Assembly: GCA_021850095.1 (NCBI GenBank)
Contig: JAJZRX010000001.1
Location: 62,001 to 126,000 of the forward strand
Length of the DNA: 64,000 nt
Direction of reading: 5' to 3'
Source: Deltaproteobacteria bacterium
Lineage (GTDB): Bacteria; Desulfobacterota; Desulfuromonadia; Geobacterales; Pseudopelobacteraceae
This document shows, piece by piece, positions 16,552 through 25,866 of this stretch. How positions within the stretch are numbered: the stretch's first letter is position 1; the number at the start of each line of letters is the position of its first letter. Both the position numbers and the translations under genes were made by a program. A model generated the notes under the pieces. It ran no database searches. It was not told the DNA's origin and saw only the letters and a list, made by a program, of their open reading frames with translations.

Positions 16552-17643
16552 TTAAGACGGCCCGCCGGCACCGAAGGATGCTGACAGGGCAGGATGGGTG
16601 ATCTTCCCCTGGTGAACGTTCACCGCCGTTGCCAAGCCCGGGTTCCCGGCAATGGCCCGTTCCACCCCCTGGTCGGCAAGCATCCGGATGTACGGCAGCG
16701 TGGCGTTGGTCAGTGCCAGGGTGGATGTACGGGGGTAGGCTCCCGGCATATTGGCAACCGCATAATGGACGATACCGTCCACCAGGTAGGTCGGATCATC
16801 GTGTGTTGTGGGACGGGTCGTCGCGACGCACCCTCCCTGGTCGACAGCCACATCGACGATTACGGTCCCTTTTTTCATCTCTGTGAGCATCTCGCGGGAG
16901 ATGAGCAGCGGGGCCCTGGCTCCCGGAATCAGGGCCGCCGTGATAATCACATCCGCATCGCGTATCTCTGCCCGGATGTTTTCCGCTGCCAGCATGCCGG
17001 TCCGCACCCTTCCACCAGTCAATTCGTCGATCCGCCGCAGGCTTTCAATGCCCCTGTTGAGAACAACCGTTTCCATGCCGAGGCCCAGCGCAACCCGGGC
17101 GGCATGGCGGCCGACAATGCCTGCGCCGAGGATGAGCGCCCTGGCCGGCCTGACCCCCACCATCCCCATCGGAAGAAGACCTGATCCTTCCGTGATCCTT
17201 TGCAAGCACCAGGCCGCCGCCAGAGGGGCCATCAGCCCCGCCACCTCACTCATGGGCGCCAGCAGGGGAAGCGAGCCATTGACCTCCAGTGTCTCATAGG
17301 CGAGTGCCGTTATCCCTCTCTCCATCAAAAACGTCGTCAACCCCCGGTTTGGGGCCAGATGCAGATAGGTGAAGAGAGCCTGACCCTGCCGGAGAAGCCC
17401 AAACTCCTCCGGAAGCGGCTCCTTGACTTTGACGATCAACTCTGCTCCCCGAAACAGCTCTTCGCGACTGACCAGCACAGCTCCGCTCTGCCGATAGCTG
17501 TCGTCCGGGAAACCGCTCCCGTGCCCCGTGCCGTTCTCCACGAACAGCTTATGACCGGCTGAAACGAGCTCCGCTGCACCGGCCGGTGTGATGGCGGCCC
17601 GGTACTCCTCTCGCTTAATCTCCTTCGGAATGCCGATGATCAT
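16552..17643 (-). CDS. ald: alanine dehydrogenase
   Basis: 363 residues. It catalyses NAD-dependent oxidative deamination of L-alanine to pyruvate and ammonia. The N-terminal MIIGIPKEIKREEYRAAITP is diagnostic of the Ald/PNT family. The pyruvate-binding Lys (IVKVKEPLPEE) and catalytic His (LFTYLHLAPN) are present, as is the Rossmann GAGIVGRHAA. The start is ATG at 17643 behind GGAAAGGAAA. Neighbours are an FeS protein and NAD-salvage genes upstream and transporter debris downstream; a link to NAD supply is only contextual. Confidence 0.92.
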   Translation of the reverse strand: MIIGIPKEIKREEYRAAITPAGAAELVSAGHKLFVENGTGHGSGFPDDSYRQSGAVLVSREELFRGAELIVKVKEPLPEEFGLLRQGQALFTYLHLAPNRGLTTFLMERGITALAYETLEVNGSLPLLAPMSEVAGLMAPLAAAWCLQRITEGSGLLPMGMVGVRPARALILGAGIVGRHAARVALGLGMETVVLNRGIESLRRIDELTGGRVRTGMLAAENIRAEIRDADVIITAALIPGARAPLLISREMLTEMKKGTVIVDVAVDQGGCVATTRPTTHDDPTYLVDGIVHYAVANMPGAYPRTSTLALTNATLPYIRMLADQGVERAIAGNPGLATAVNVHQGKITHPALSASFGAGGPS

Positions 17644-17671
17644 TGGATTTTCCTTTCCGCGTCCCTGCCGT

Positions 17672-17911
17672 TCATAGCCCTGTTTCCCCTGCATTCGCCT
17701 GCGCCAATGCCTCAATGTTCAAGGGGACCCCTTTGTGCGGGTCCAGAACGAGAGAGATGCCCCCATTCCGACATTTGCTTTCGCAGATGCCACACCCGAA
17801 ACATCTTTCGCGGATCACATGGCATCTCTTCCGACCGGAGCCGACTTCCGAAACCGGGAGAAGTTCCATGGCGTCGAACTGACAGTAGATGAGAGTCGTG
17901 AATAATGACAT
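17672..17911 (-). CDS. small single-cluster 4Fe-4S protein (possibly a truncated ferredoxin domain)
   Basis: 79 residues. One complete CX2CX2CX3C motif is present (CFGCGICESKC near residues 37-47), but the Pro that usually follows the last Cys is Arg (KCRNGG) and no second cluster motif exists. It starts at ATG 17911 behind GCGAGGACG. The short N-terminus (MSLFTTLIYCQFDAMELLPVSE) does not look like a ferredoxin start, so this may be the surviving C-terminal piece of a larger FeS oxidoreductase. Its position next to ald could suggest a redox role, but I have no evidence for it. Confidence 0.55.
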   Translation of the reverse strand: MSLFTTLIYCQFDAMELLPVSEVGSGRKRCHVIRERCFGCGICESKCRNGGISLVLDPHKGVPLNIEALAQANAGETGL

Positions 17912-17930
17912 ATCGTCCTCGCTGTTTCGT

Positions 17931-18305
17931 TCACTCTCCGGATGATGTACGACGATGACTCCAGAGTCGCGCATAGATGGCCAAATTGACCAGCAAAACC
18001 GTGAGTCCGAACACAAGCTGTGTGTGACGCGTCAGGCCGAGAGGGTAAAGGAACGGCTCCAGATAGCGCTCAATAAAGGTTACGTTGTAGCCGGCACCTC
18101 CGCCCAGCCGGCGGAGGTGATTTTCCAGATAGGTCAGCGGGCATATCCAGCCGCCCAGCTCTATGGCTGCTCCCCAGAGTGCTGCAGGAAGATGGAGCCA
18201 GGCCATACGTCTCCAACGCAGTACCGCCAACCCGCCCGCGAGAACGAAGAGAACAAAACAGGCATGCACGAGAAGCACCAGGTCGGCAAGTAACAGGTAG
18301 CGCAT
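17931..18305 (-). CDS. DUF2784-family membrane protein
   Basis: 124 residues with three to four membrane helices. The DUF2784 landmarks are present: LVHACFVLFVLAGGL near the N-terminus, HLPAALWGAAIELGGWICPLTYLENHLR, and FIERYLEPFLYPLGL. Function is unknown for this family; it usually appears as a small inner-membrane protein. The start at 18305 lies 1 nt after the pncA stop, so it is cotranscribed with the nicotinamide-salvage genes. Confidence 0.8.
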   Translation of the reverse strand: MRYLLLADLVLLVHACFVLFVLAGGLAVLRWRRMAWLHLPAALWGAAIELGGWICPLTYLENHLRRLGGGAGYNVTFIERYLEPFLYPLGLTRHTQLVFGLTVLLVNLAIYARLWSHRRTSSGE

Positions 18306-18306
18306 A

Positions 18307-18903
18307 CTATGGCTCCGACAGTACCAGCCCCTCCACGGTGGCCAGCTGTGCGCCGGCGCTTGCCATCTCCTCGATTGCCGCGGCCGATGCACCGGGGATG
18401 ATGTCCACCCCGGCCACGGCATCGGTCAGCAGCGTAACCTCGAAACCGCTGCGCACTGCTTCACGGGCCGTGCAGAGGACACAGTAGTCCGTGGCAAGGC
18501 CGCTGATATAGAGCTTCCGCACCTGCAGCTCGCGCAGCAGTTCCGCCAGCATCCGGCCGTCAGCGGTGACCCCCTCGAAGGCCGAATAACCGTTCAGCTC
18601 CGGGTTTATCCCCTTGGAGAGCACCACGGTTCCTTCTGGCAGGTGCAAGGCGGGATGGAAGGCGGCCCCCTGGGTTCCCTGGACGCAATGAACCGGCCAG
18701 GGACCCCCGAATTCACGAAAATGTTTTGAATCCGCCGTGTGCCAGTCCCGGCTGGCCAGTACCGGTAGCCCGGCAGCGGCAAAAAGCTGCGCCGCGCGGT
18801 TGATCGGTCCAACCACCCGGTCTCCATTGGTAATCTGCAAAGCACCGCCGGGGCAGAAGTCGTTCTGCACATCCACTATCAGTAACGCCGCGTTCTTTTC
18901 CAT
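18307..18903 (-). CDS. pncA: nicotinamidase
   Basis: 198 residues of the isochorismatase-like cysteine hydrolase family. The catalytic triad is visible as Asp in LLIVDVQNDF, Lys in VLSKGINPE and Cys in GLATDYCV. The metal-site pattern DWHTADSKHF is that of PncA. It deamidates nicotinamide to nicotinate, the substrate of the adjacent pncB product. Its start lies 3 nt after the pncB stop. Confidence 0.92.
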   Translation of the reverse strand: MEKNAALLIVDVQNDFCPGGALQITNGDRVVGPINRAAQLFAAAGLPVLASRDWHTADSKHFREFGGPWPVHCVQGTQGAAFHPALHLPEGTVVLSKGINPELNGYSAFEGVTADGRMLAELLRELQVRKLYISGLATDYCVLCTAREAVRSGFEVTLLTDAVAGVDIIPGASAAAIEEMASAGAQLATVEGLVLSEP

Positions 18904-18906
18904 AGT

Positions 18907-20334
18907 TCATGCCCTTTCACTGCGCACCGTTTCAATCAGCCGGTTCCTCAGCTCGTTCAGCCCTGCGGAAATGGAGACCTTGTAGCGGTGGGGGTTGATG
19001 AAGCGCAGACAACCCTGCGGCAGTCCGGCCAGCTGACCTGCACTCCGTTCGGCCATTGCGTCCAGCGTTTCGGGGAGTGCAGTTCGAGAGCCCTTTTCCA
19101 TCACGATACGGCGCAATTCGTGAAAGGTCACCTGTGCCGGGAGTTTCGTCTGCTGGAGCGGATTGCAGGGATCGTAGATCGTATCGCCGCCGCACACATT
19201 ATCCTGCTCCAGGCAGATCACATCCTGCAGCAGACCGCCATCCGCTCCCAGCACCCTCAGGACACGTTTCTTTCCCGGCAGGGTGGCTTTGGCGATGTCG
19301 CTGGTGACTTTGAATTTTGGCACGCCGTCCACCGACACCAGCTTGTAAACCCCGCCCAGTGCCCCGCCTCCCGGTCCGCTGCAGGTGGCCAGTTTCGTGC
19401 CGACACCATAGATGTCCACCCGTCCCCCTTCGGCCCGGATTGAATTGATTACGAACTCGTCCAGTTAGTTGGAGGCCACGATCTTCACTTCCGGGAAACC
19501 GGCTTCGTCAAACATCCGGCGACTCTCGCGGGAGAGATAGGCGAGATCTCCGGAATCCAGACGCACACCGCGCAGTTCATGGCCACGGGTTCGCAGTTCG
19601 CCGGCCACGGTAATGGCATTGGGAATTCCGCTCCCGAGGGTGTCGTAGGTATCCACCAGCAGGATGGTACTGTCGGGGAATGCGTCTGCATAGGCCCGGA
19701 AAGCAGCCAGTTCGTTCGGGAAGGCCTGCACCCAGCTATGGGCGTGGGTCCCGCGCAGCGGCACTCCATAGAGCATCCCGGCCTGCACGTTGCTTGTGCT
19801 GCGCACGCCACCCACGCAGGCTGCCCGGGCGCAGGAGACCCCGCCGTCCGGTCCTTGGGCCCGGCGCAGGCCGAACTCGATTACCTCCGCTCCGGCTGCC
19901 GCATGATTGATGCGGGCCGCCTTGGTGGCCGCCAGGGTCTGGAAGTTGATGATATTCAGCAGTGCCGTCTCGACGAACTGCGCCTCGGCCAGGGTGCCTT
20001 CAACGGTCACCAGTGGCTCGTTGGCGAACACCGCTGTTCCCTCCGGCGGCGCAGTCACCGTTCCGCGAAAACGAAATTCGCGCAGGAACTCGATAAAGCG
20101 GGTTTTGAATATTCCAAGATTCTGCAGGTATACCAGCTCTTCCGAAAGAAAATACAAATCTTCCAGATAGTTAAGGGCCGGTTCCAGTCCGGCAAAAACG
20201 GCGTAGCCCCCCTCGAAGGGATTTGTGCGGAAGAATAGGTCGAAAACCGCCGGTTTTTCAGACATCCCCTCCTCCAGGTATCCGGCCAGCATGGTCATTT
20301 CGTACAGATCTGTCATCAATGGAGAATAGCGCAT
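18907..20334 (-). pseudogene. pncB: nicotinate phosphoribosyltransferase, interrupted by one in-frame TAA
   Basis: The two ORFs 19465-20334 and 18907-19419 are in the same frame and together make a full-length, about 475-residue enzyme ([19 protein letters not shown] ... LRNRLIETVRSERA). Family motifs include [28 protein letters not shown] and [12 protein letters not shown]. Only the codon at 19465-19467 breaks it: ...KIVASN-TAA-LDEFVINSIR, where active homologues have a residue between ASN and LDE. A single C-to-T change (CAA to TAA) would explain it. It could be a fresh nonsense mutation, a sequencing error, or read-through; no further damage is seen. Product role: NAD salvage with pncA. 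Confidence 0.8.
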
Positions 20335-20394
20335 GTCATCACCCCTCGGTCCTTATCAGATGCTCCTGAATTATTATTTCGTACCGTCTGCCGG

Positions 20395-20535
20395 TTATCG
20401 CTCCACATAAGGATTGTACCGGCCTGTACCAGCGATGGCGTCGCCGTAACCGGTGCAGCTGCCGTTGACAAAACATGGACACTTCTCGGATGTATTAGTT
20501 TCGGTTAAATTTACCAGACAATCACGGATGGTCAA
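20395..20535 (-). CDS. possible small Cys-containing protein (46 aa)
   Basis: TTG at 20535 behind GGAGCGGACG opens a frame LTIRDCLVNLTETNTSEKCP... ending YNPYVER, with four Cys (DC, KCPC, SC). It lies downstream of the hemerythrin terminator and upstream of pncB. The composition is protein-like rather than random, but no family is recognised and the start codon is weak. The rest of the 20335-20621 gap holds only the hemerythrin terminator. Confidence 0.3.
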   Translation of the reverse strand: MTIRDCLVNLTETNTSEKCPCFVNGSCTGYGDAIAGTGRYNPYVER

Positions 20536-20555
20536 TACGTCCGCTCCGTTTCCCC

Positions 20556-20593
20556 AAAAAAGCAAAACCCGCCAGGGAATCAACCGTGGCGGG
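20556..20593 (-). terminator. Rho-independent terminator after hemerythrin gene
   Basis: On the minus strand CCCGCCA ... TGGCGGG forms a 7-bp stem followed by TTTTGCTTTTTT, about 28 nt after the hemerythrin stop. Confidence 0.75.
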
Positions 20594-20621
20594 CAATGGT
20601 GCAAGAGCTCCCTTGTGAGGT

Positions 20622-21029
20622 TTACGCAGCGCTTTCCTGCTGGTGGATAAAGCGGCTGTAGCTCTGGTCGGTTCCCTTGATGTGGCAGACCAGCCAGTCC
20701 ACCAGAAAATCGAGGACATTTTCACTCATCTCGTGGCCATCGTTATAGCTGGATTGAATATCCTTCAGGCGCGCGACAAACAGATCGTGCTCCTTGCGGT
20801 GTGAAACCAGGCCGGGAAAATGGCAGGCCAGCATCAGGCGCTCTTCTTCAGAGAAATGTTCGGTCACATAGCTGATGAGCTTCCAGATAATTTCGCCGAC
20901 CGCTTCAGCCCCGTCACCTCGTTTGACCGCCTCATTCAGGCTGTTGACCCAGCCGAAAAGCGCCTTGTGCTGATCATCGATGGTTTGAATACCCAGTGCA
21001 ACGCTGTCATCCCACTCAAATTTTGCCAT
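20622..21029 (-). CDS. bacteriohemerythrin
   Basis: 135 residues, a single hemerythrin domain. All di-iron ligands are seen: His in FEWDD-(x)n-IDDQHK, His/Glu in TEHFSEEER, His pair in HRKEHDLF, and His/Asp in VCHIKGTDQ. It binds O2 (or NO) reversibly and probably acts as cytoplasmic oxygen sensor, carrier or scavenger. The start at 21029 lies inside the end of the upstream M16 gene (14-nt overlap) and has GAGGTGA upstream. It is the last gene before a terminator. Confidence 0.93.
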   Translation of the reverse strand: MAKFEWDDSVALGIQTIDDQHKALFGWVNSLNEAVKRGDGAEAVGEIIWKLISYVTEHFSEEERLMLACHFPGLVSHRKEHDLFVARLKDIQSSYNDGHEMSENVLDFLVDWLVCHIKGTDQSYSRFIHQQESAA

Positions 21030-22467
21030 TTCGATTCACCTCGTTTGGAATATTCAGCTTCAAATCCAGTTCCCGTACGCTTCCCAGCGAGGAAAGCGGC
21101 GCGTCAAATTTGCCTGCGTCGCCGACCACCACCAGCTTGAAAGCGCCCGGTTTCAGATATTTTTGGGCTGCTTTGAGCACATCCTCCCTGGTTACTCTGG
21201 CAATGGCGCTGCGGTAATTTTCAAGATAATTGTCCGGATAACCGTAGAACTCCAGCCTGGCCCGCTGCGACACGATCGAAGCCGGACTGGTGAAGCCGAA
21301 CATGAAGGAGTTTATCATGTAATCGCGGGCCGCGTTCAGTTCCTGCTCGCTGACCGGTTCTTTGGTTATGCCGCTGATGATCTCCTTCATCAGCCCGATG
21401 GCCTTGATCGTCGATTCGGCCTTGGTTTCGGTCTCGGCGATAAAGCTGCCGGCGAAGCGGCGGCCGATATCGAAGTGACTGCCGACATTGTAGGCCAGAC
21501 CCCGATTGGTGCGGATCTCCATCGTCAGGCGGGAGGTGAAGCTGCCCCCCAGGATGTAGTCCAGCAGCCGGACGGCGTAGATGTCGGGACTGTCCTTGGT
21601 CAGGCCCAGGTGTCCCATGCGGATAACGGTCTGGTTGACATCCTTCTTGCCGTAGATGACTTCGGGCTGGAACAGCTGCCGCGGCTGCGGTATTTCGGGC
21701 AGCGCCGCCGGCTTGCCCGTGGGGGCCGCTCCGAAGAGCGTATTCAGGGTTTTGATCAGAGCATCCCGCTCAAAATCGCCGGAAACAGCCAGCAGCATGT
21801 TATCGGGTCGGTAAAAGCGGCGGTGAAAGTCGATCAGATCCTGGCGGCTGATGGCGTTGATGGTTTCAAAGGTTGGGATATCACCCAGCGGATGGCCGGC
21901 GTAGATCGCCCGGGCCACTTCGCGATCGGCGATCATCTTGGGGTCGTCGTTTTGCCGCCGCAGTCCTTCGATGGCCTGTTTGCGGGCCATCTCGAGCCGT
22001 TGTTCGCTGAAATCGGGCCGGAGCAGCACATCCCGGAAGACCGTCAGGGTACGCTCCAGGTTCTTGGTCAGGGTCGTCAGCCCAACGCTGCCCATGTCGC
22101 TGCCGATGCTGCTTTCCACGGCTGAGGCCATGAATTCCAGCTCGTCGTCCATGTTTTCCGGGGACAGTCCGCCGGCTCCGCCGCTGCGCATGACAACGCC
22201 GGTCAGGCCGGCCAGACCGGACTTGGCGGCCGGCTCATAAACCGAGCCGGTACGGACCATGGCGGTCATGGTGATGATCGGCAGTTCGCTGTCGCGCAGC
22301 AGATAAACCGGCATGCCGCACTCCAGGACGATCCGCTCGGCCTTTGGAATTTCGAAGCGCAGTTCGGGGAACGTCATGCTGCGGGGATCGGCCAGGGCCG
22401 GTTCTCCGGCCAGGGCCGAAGTCATGGAAAGGATGATAAAGCAGAGGGAAAGGATCAGGCGTTTCAT
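21016..22467 (-). CDS. M16 peptidase-like subunit without zinc motif
   Basis: 483 residues. A signal peptide (LILSLCFIILSMTSALA) is followed by two M16 half-domains. The HXXEH zinc motif is replaced (GLTGVVMRSGG where HLLEHMLF would be), while the C-terminal M16 features LLAVSGDF, YILGGSFTSRLTMEIR and TNRGLAYNV remain. It is therefore the noncatalytic partner of the active peptidase encoded directly upstream, with which it overlaps by 4 nt. The pair is expected to act in the periplasm as a heterodimer, like other two-subunit M16B proteases. Substrate unknown. Confidence 0.88.
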   Translation of the reverse strand: MKRLILSLCFIILSMTSALAGEPALADPRSMTFPELRFEIPKAERIVLECGMPVYLLRDSELPIITMTAMVRTGSVYEPAAKSGLAGLTGVVMRSGGAGGLSPENMDDELEFMASAVESSIGSDMGSVGLTTLTKNLERTLTVFRDVLLRPDFSEQRLEMARKQAIEGLRRQNDDPKMIADREVARAIYAGHPLGDIPTFETINAISRQDLIDFHRRFYRPDNMLLAVSGDFERDALIKTLNTLFGAAPTGKPAALPEIPQPRQLFQPEVIYGKKDVNQTVIRMGHLGLTKDSPDIYAVRLLDYILGGSFTSRLTMEIRTNRGLAYNVGSHFDIGRRFAGSFIAETETKAESTIKAIGLMKEIISGITKEPVSEQELNAARDYMINSFMFGFTSPASIVSQRARLEFYGYPDNYLENYRSAIARVTREDVLKAAQKYLKPGAFKLVVVGDAGKFDAPLSSLGSVRELDLKLNIPNEVNRNGKI

Positions 22468-24008
22468 TTCAGCTCACCCCCCTTTGTGGTGATGAAGCCC
22501 ACCGAGCGGTTCTCGCGGGTGAAGTACTCTTTGGCCACGCGCTGGATGTCGGCCGCGGTGACTGTGGTAACCTTGCCACGGTATTCGGTCATGTAGCGCC
22601 AGTCGCCGGCCACCGCTTCGTATTCGGTCAGGTTGCGGGCTAGTCCGCCGTTGGTTCCCATGCGGCGGGCCTCCTCATATTCGATCTTGTTCAGGATGCG
22701 CTGCAGGTCACGTTCGGCCACCGGTTCATTTTTCAGCAGTTCCAGTTCGGCCAGGATGGCCGTCTCGACTTCGGCGGCCGTGTGTGGCGAACGGGGAGTG
22801 GCGCTGACGATGAACAGGCTGGGAAAACGGCTGCCGGGTGCGTCAAAAACACCCACATCGGCGACAATCTGTTTTTCGATCACCAGTTTTTTATACAGGC
22901 GCGAGGTGCGGCCATTCCCCAAAATCATGCTGATCACATCGAAAACATAATCATCCCGGGCCAGGATGGCCGGCTTGTGGAAAGCGATCATCAGGGTCGG
23001 TTCCGCTTCGGCCACCAGTTCGATGCGCCGCTCACCGGCCTGCTTCGGCTCTTCGGCCGTGACCGGCGCCAGCTCCTTGCCGGGCGGGATAGAACCAAAA
23101 TAGCGCTCCACCAGATTGATTGCCGCCTGGCTGTTGATGTCGCCGACAATGGCCACAATGGCGTTGTTGGGGGCGTAGTAGCTGCGGAAGAACTGCTCGG
23201 CCTTGCTGCGGGTCAGATTCTGTATGTCGGAGCTCCAGCCAATGGTCGGCTGGCCGTAGGGATGGGTCAGAAAAGCGGAGGCCAGGAAAGTTTCCCACAG
23301 CTTGCTTTCCGGGTCGGCGTCGTAGGAACGGCGCCGTTCCTCCATCACCACCGAACGTTCGGTGTAGAATTCCCGCAGCACCGCATTCTTGAGCCGGTCG
23401 GATTCGATGGCCGCCCACAGCTCCAGTTTGTTGGAGGGGAGGCTGATCAGGTAGGTGGTGCCGTCGCGGCTGGTGAAGGCGTTGTAGCCAACCCCGCCGT
23501 TCTTTGAGTAAAGTTCGAAAAACTCATCCTTGATGACGAATTTGGCCGCTTGCGCCTCCAGTTCGGCCAATCGCTTTTCCAGTTCGGCCACTTTGCCCTG
23601 GTCAGCTTTGCCGCGTCTGGACTTTTCCAGCGTCAACGCCTGGGCGGTTTCCTCGATCTTGTCCAGAATCGGTTTTTCGGCGGCATAATCACTGGTTCCC
23701 AGGGTTGTGGTCCCCTTGAAGAGCATATGCTCAAGCAGGTGAGCGATGCCCCGTTCGTCGCTTCGTTCATCGACGCTGCCGACCCGGAAGCGGATCCAGG
23801 CTGAAACGGTCGGGGAGCTGTGCCGCTCCACCAGCAGCAGCTTCATGCCATTCTTCAAGGTATGCTCGACAACCTTCTCCTCCAGCCCTTTTCTTGATTC
23901 TGTCGAGGAGGGTGACGTGAGAAAGGTTGAAGGATCTGCCGCCTGCAGGCCAGGGGAAAACAGGCAGAGCGCTGCAGCTACTAATATCATGCGTACCATG
24001 CTGTACAA
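22464..24008 (-). CDS. M16 zinc peptidase, catalytic subunit
   Basis: 514 residues. A signal peptide (MILVAAALCLFSPGLQA) is followed by M16 domains. The inverted zinc motif HLLEHMLFKGTTTLG (HXXEH) lies near residue 90, and the distal Glu probably sits in the ERRRSYDADPESKLWE region. A long charged insertion (ALTLEKSRRGKADQGKVAELEKRL) follows the first helix. The start at 24008 has AAAAGGAGTTGTAC upstream. It is coupled to the zinc-less partner and lies 6 nt downstream of the MCE protein gene, so it probably shares the Mla transcript. Confidence 0.88.
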   Translation of the reverse strand: MYSMVRMILVAAALCLFSPGLQAADPSTFLTSPSSTESRKGLEEKVVEHTLKNGMKLLLVERHSSPTVSAWIRFRVGSVDERSDERGIAHLLEHMLFKGTTTLGTSDYAAEKPILDKIEETAQALTLEKSRRGKADQGKVAELEKRLAELEAQAAKFVIKDEFFELYSKNGGVGYNAFTSRDGTTYLISLPSNKLELWAAIESDRLKNAVLREFYTERSVVMEERRRSYDADPESKLWETFLASAFLTHPYGQPTIGWSSDIQNLTRSKAEQFFRSYYAPNNAIVAIVGDINSQAAINLVERYFGSIPPGKELAPVTAEEPKQAGERRIELVAEAEPTLMIAFHKPAILARDDYVFDVISMILGNGRTSRLYKKLVIEKQIVADVGVFDAPGSRFPSLFIVSATPRSPHTAAEVETAILAELELLKNEPVAERDLQRILNKIEYEEARRMGTNGGLARNLTEYEAVAGDWRYMTEYRGKVTTVTAADIQRVAKEYFTRENRSVGFITTKGGELK

Positions 24009-24014
24009 CTCCTT

Positions 24015-25097
24015 TTAGAAAACCGAAAACTTGATGTATTTGCGGGGATGCTCCTTGAAATCCTTTACCAGTGCATCCACATCTTCAACCATGCGGTTCA
24101 TCTGTTCATACAACTGCTTGTCATTGACCAGTTTCGCGGCGGTTCCGTCGCCGTTTTTAATGCGTGCCGTTACCTCTTCGATTGATTTGACGGAGCTGTC
24201 GGCCCGGGACAGCAGTGCGATGCCCTTGTCGTAGAACTCGCGGTCGTTCAGCAGCAGGCCGATCGTGCCCTCCTTGGAGGTGATCTTCTTGTTCAGGTCG
24301 CTGACCACATCGGCGGCCTGGTTGCTTTTGTCGGCCAGCAGGGAGAGTTTGGTATACAGTCCCTTGTCGTAGATCAGTCGGTTGAGTGTGCCGTCGGCGG
24401 CCTGGATGTCCTGCAGGGTTCGGTCGGCGCGGTTGAGGATGCCGAGCAGCTTGTTGAAGGGTTCCGGATCGCGGTTCAAACGGCCCAGGGTACCATCGCC
24501 GCGGTTGATGGTGGTCATCAGATCTTTCATTTCGACCGCCAGGCGGGCCGCATTGGTGTAGAGAGTTTCGTCCTTGTTGAGCCGGCCGAGGGTGCCCTTG
24601 CCCTGGTTGATATTGTCGATGATGCCGTTGATCTTGTCGAAGCTGGCGCTGGCTTTCTGAACCACATCATCCAGTTTGGCGACCGGAGTGCCGCGCAAGG
24701 TTGTGGGCGGCGTTTCCGAATACTGGCTGGAGGGGGTGATATCAACATACTTCTCCCCCATCAGACCGCGAGTCTTGATCGAAATTCGGGAATCAGGGCC
24801 GATCTTCTTCAGGGCGGCGCTGTCAACTTCGGCCGCTATTTCCACTTCGTTGCTGTGTTTGGGGTCCGCGAAACGGATGTCATTGACCAGGCCCACATCC
24901 ACGCCGGCCAGCCAGACCGGCGCGCCGACCTTCAGCCCCAGCACGTCATCCATAACAATCGTCAGACTCTTCTTGTCCACGAACATCTTGGTTTTCTGGC
25001 CCATCATGACGATGGCGACCGCCAGCAGGACCAGCGCCGTAAAAATGAAGACCCCGGCCCGCACCTGGGCCCAGCCGATCTGATTGCTGCGTTTCAT
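24015..25097 (-). CDS. mlaD: MlaD/MCE-type lipid-transport protein
   Basis: 360 residues. One N-terminal membrane anchor (VFIFTALVLLAVAIVMMG) is followed by an MCE domain (about 38-120, VLGLKVGAPVWLAGVDVGLV and GLMGEKYVDI). A long C-terminal region carries five imperfect repeats of G-[DKE]-G-T-[LIA]-x-x-L-x-x-D. MCE proteins form periplasmic rings that carry phospholipids between membranes with an MlaE/MlaF ABC importer. The start is ATG at 25097 behind GGAGGAGATG. The ATPase gene lies 13 nt upstream. Confidence 0.88.
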   Translation of the reverse strand: MKRSNQIGWAQVRAGVFIFTALVLLAVAIVMMGQKTKMFVDKKSLTIVMDDVLGLKVGAPVWLAGVDVGLVNDIRFADPKHSNEVEIAAEVDSAALKKIGPDSRISIKTRGLMGEKYVDITPSSQYSETPPTTLRGTPVAKLDDVVQKASASFDKINGIIDNINQGKGTLGRLNKDETLYTNAARLAVEMKDLMTTINRGDGTLGRLNRDPEPFNKLLGILNRADRTLQDIQAADGTLNRLIYDKGLYTKLSLLADKSNQAADVVSDLNKKITSKEGTIGLLLNDREFYDKGIALLSRADSSVKSIEEVTARIKNGDGTAAKLVNDKQLYEQMNRMVEDVDALVKDFKEHPRKYIKFSVF

Positions 25098-25110
25098 CGC
25101 ATCTCCTCCA

Positions 25111-25866
25111 TCATACAAACAGCGACTGTTCCGTCGGCAGCAGAAACTCGCGCACCTCGGGAATAGCGCAGGCCCGCATCTCTTCCTGGCTGCCGTCGAA
25201 CAACAGCCGGCTCTGGTGCAGAAAGGTGAATCTCTGGGACGTGGCAAAGGCGGTCGCCAGATCGTGGGTTACCATCAGGGTGGTTTTGCCGTCGGCCTGC
25301 AGGCGCTGCATCAGGCTGCAGATATTGTAGACCCCGATCGGATCCAGGCCGGTGGTCGGCTCGTCGAAAAAGATGTAATCCGGGTCGGCCGCCAGGGCCC
25401 GGGCGATGGCGACCCGTTTCTTCATGCCGCCCGAAAGCTCGGCCGGATAAAGATCCAGGGCCGGCTCGACGCCCACAAAGCGCAGCTTTTCACGGACGAT
25501 CTCCTCGATCTCCCTCTCCGGCAGCCATCCCTCTTCGAACAGGCGATAGCCCACATTCTCGCCCACGGTCATGGAATCGAACAGGGCTCCCCCCTGAAAA
25601 ACGATGGCGATTTTTTTGCGCTGCTGGCGGTATTGGGCTTCCTTCAGGCCGGTGATGGTCAGGCCGTTGATCGTGATCCGGCCGGACTGGGGCTCCAGAA
25701 GTCCCAGGGCCAGCTTCAGGATGGTGGTCTTGCCGGCCCCGCTGACCCCCAGGATCGTACGGTTGACCCCCTGTTCCAGCAGCAGGTCGAAATCGGTCAG
25801 GATCGTGCGCCCCCCGACCGCATAGCAGACCTTGTCCATCCGTATGCAGCGCTTTTCCTCCGTCAT
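25111..25866 (-). CDS. mlaF: MlaF-type ABC transporter ATPase
   Basis: 251 residues. A complete ABC ATPase shows Walker A GVSGAGKTT, Q-loop VFQGGALFDSMTV, signature ELSGGMKKRVAIARA, Walker B YIFFDEPTTGLDP and H-loop VTHDL. GALFDS and the MKKR after the signature are typical of the MCE-linked (Mkl/MlaF) subfamily. The start is ATG at 25866 overlapping the EVE gene stop (ATGA). It powers lipid transport with MlaE (27153-27923) and MlaD. Confidence 0.9.
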   Translation of the reverse strand: MTEEKRCIRMDKVCYAVGGRTILTDFDLLLEQGVNRTILGVSGAGKTTILKLALGLLEPQSGRITINGLTITGLKEAQYRQQRKKIAIVFQGGALFDSMTVGENVGYRLFEEGWLPEREIEEIVREKLRFVGVEPALDLYPAELSGGMKKRVAIARALAADPDYIFFDEPTTGLDPIGVYNICSLMQRLQADGKTTLMVTHDLATAFATSQRFTFLHQSRLLFDGSQEEMRACAIPEVREFLLPTEQSLFV

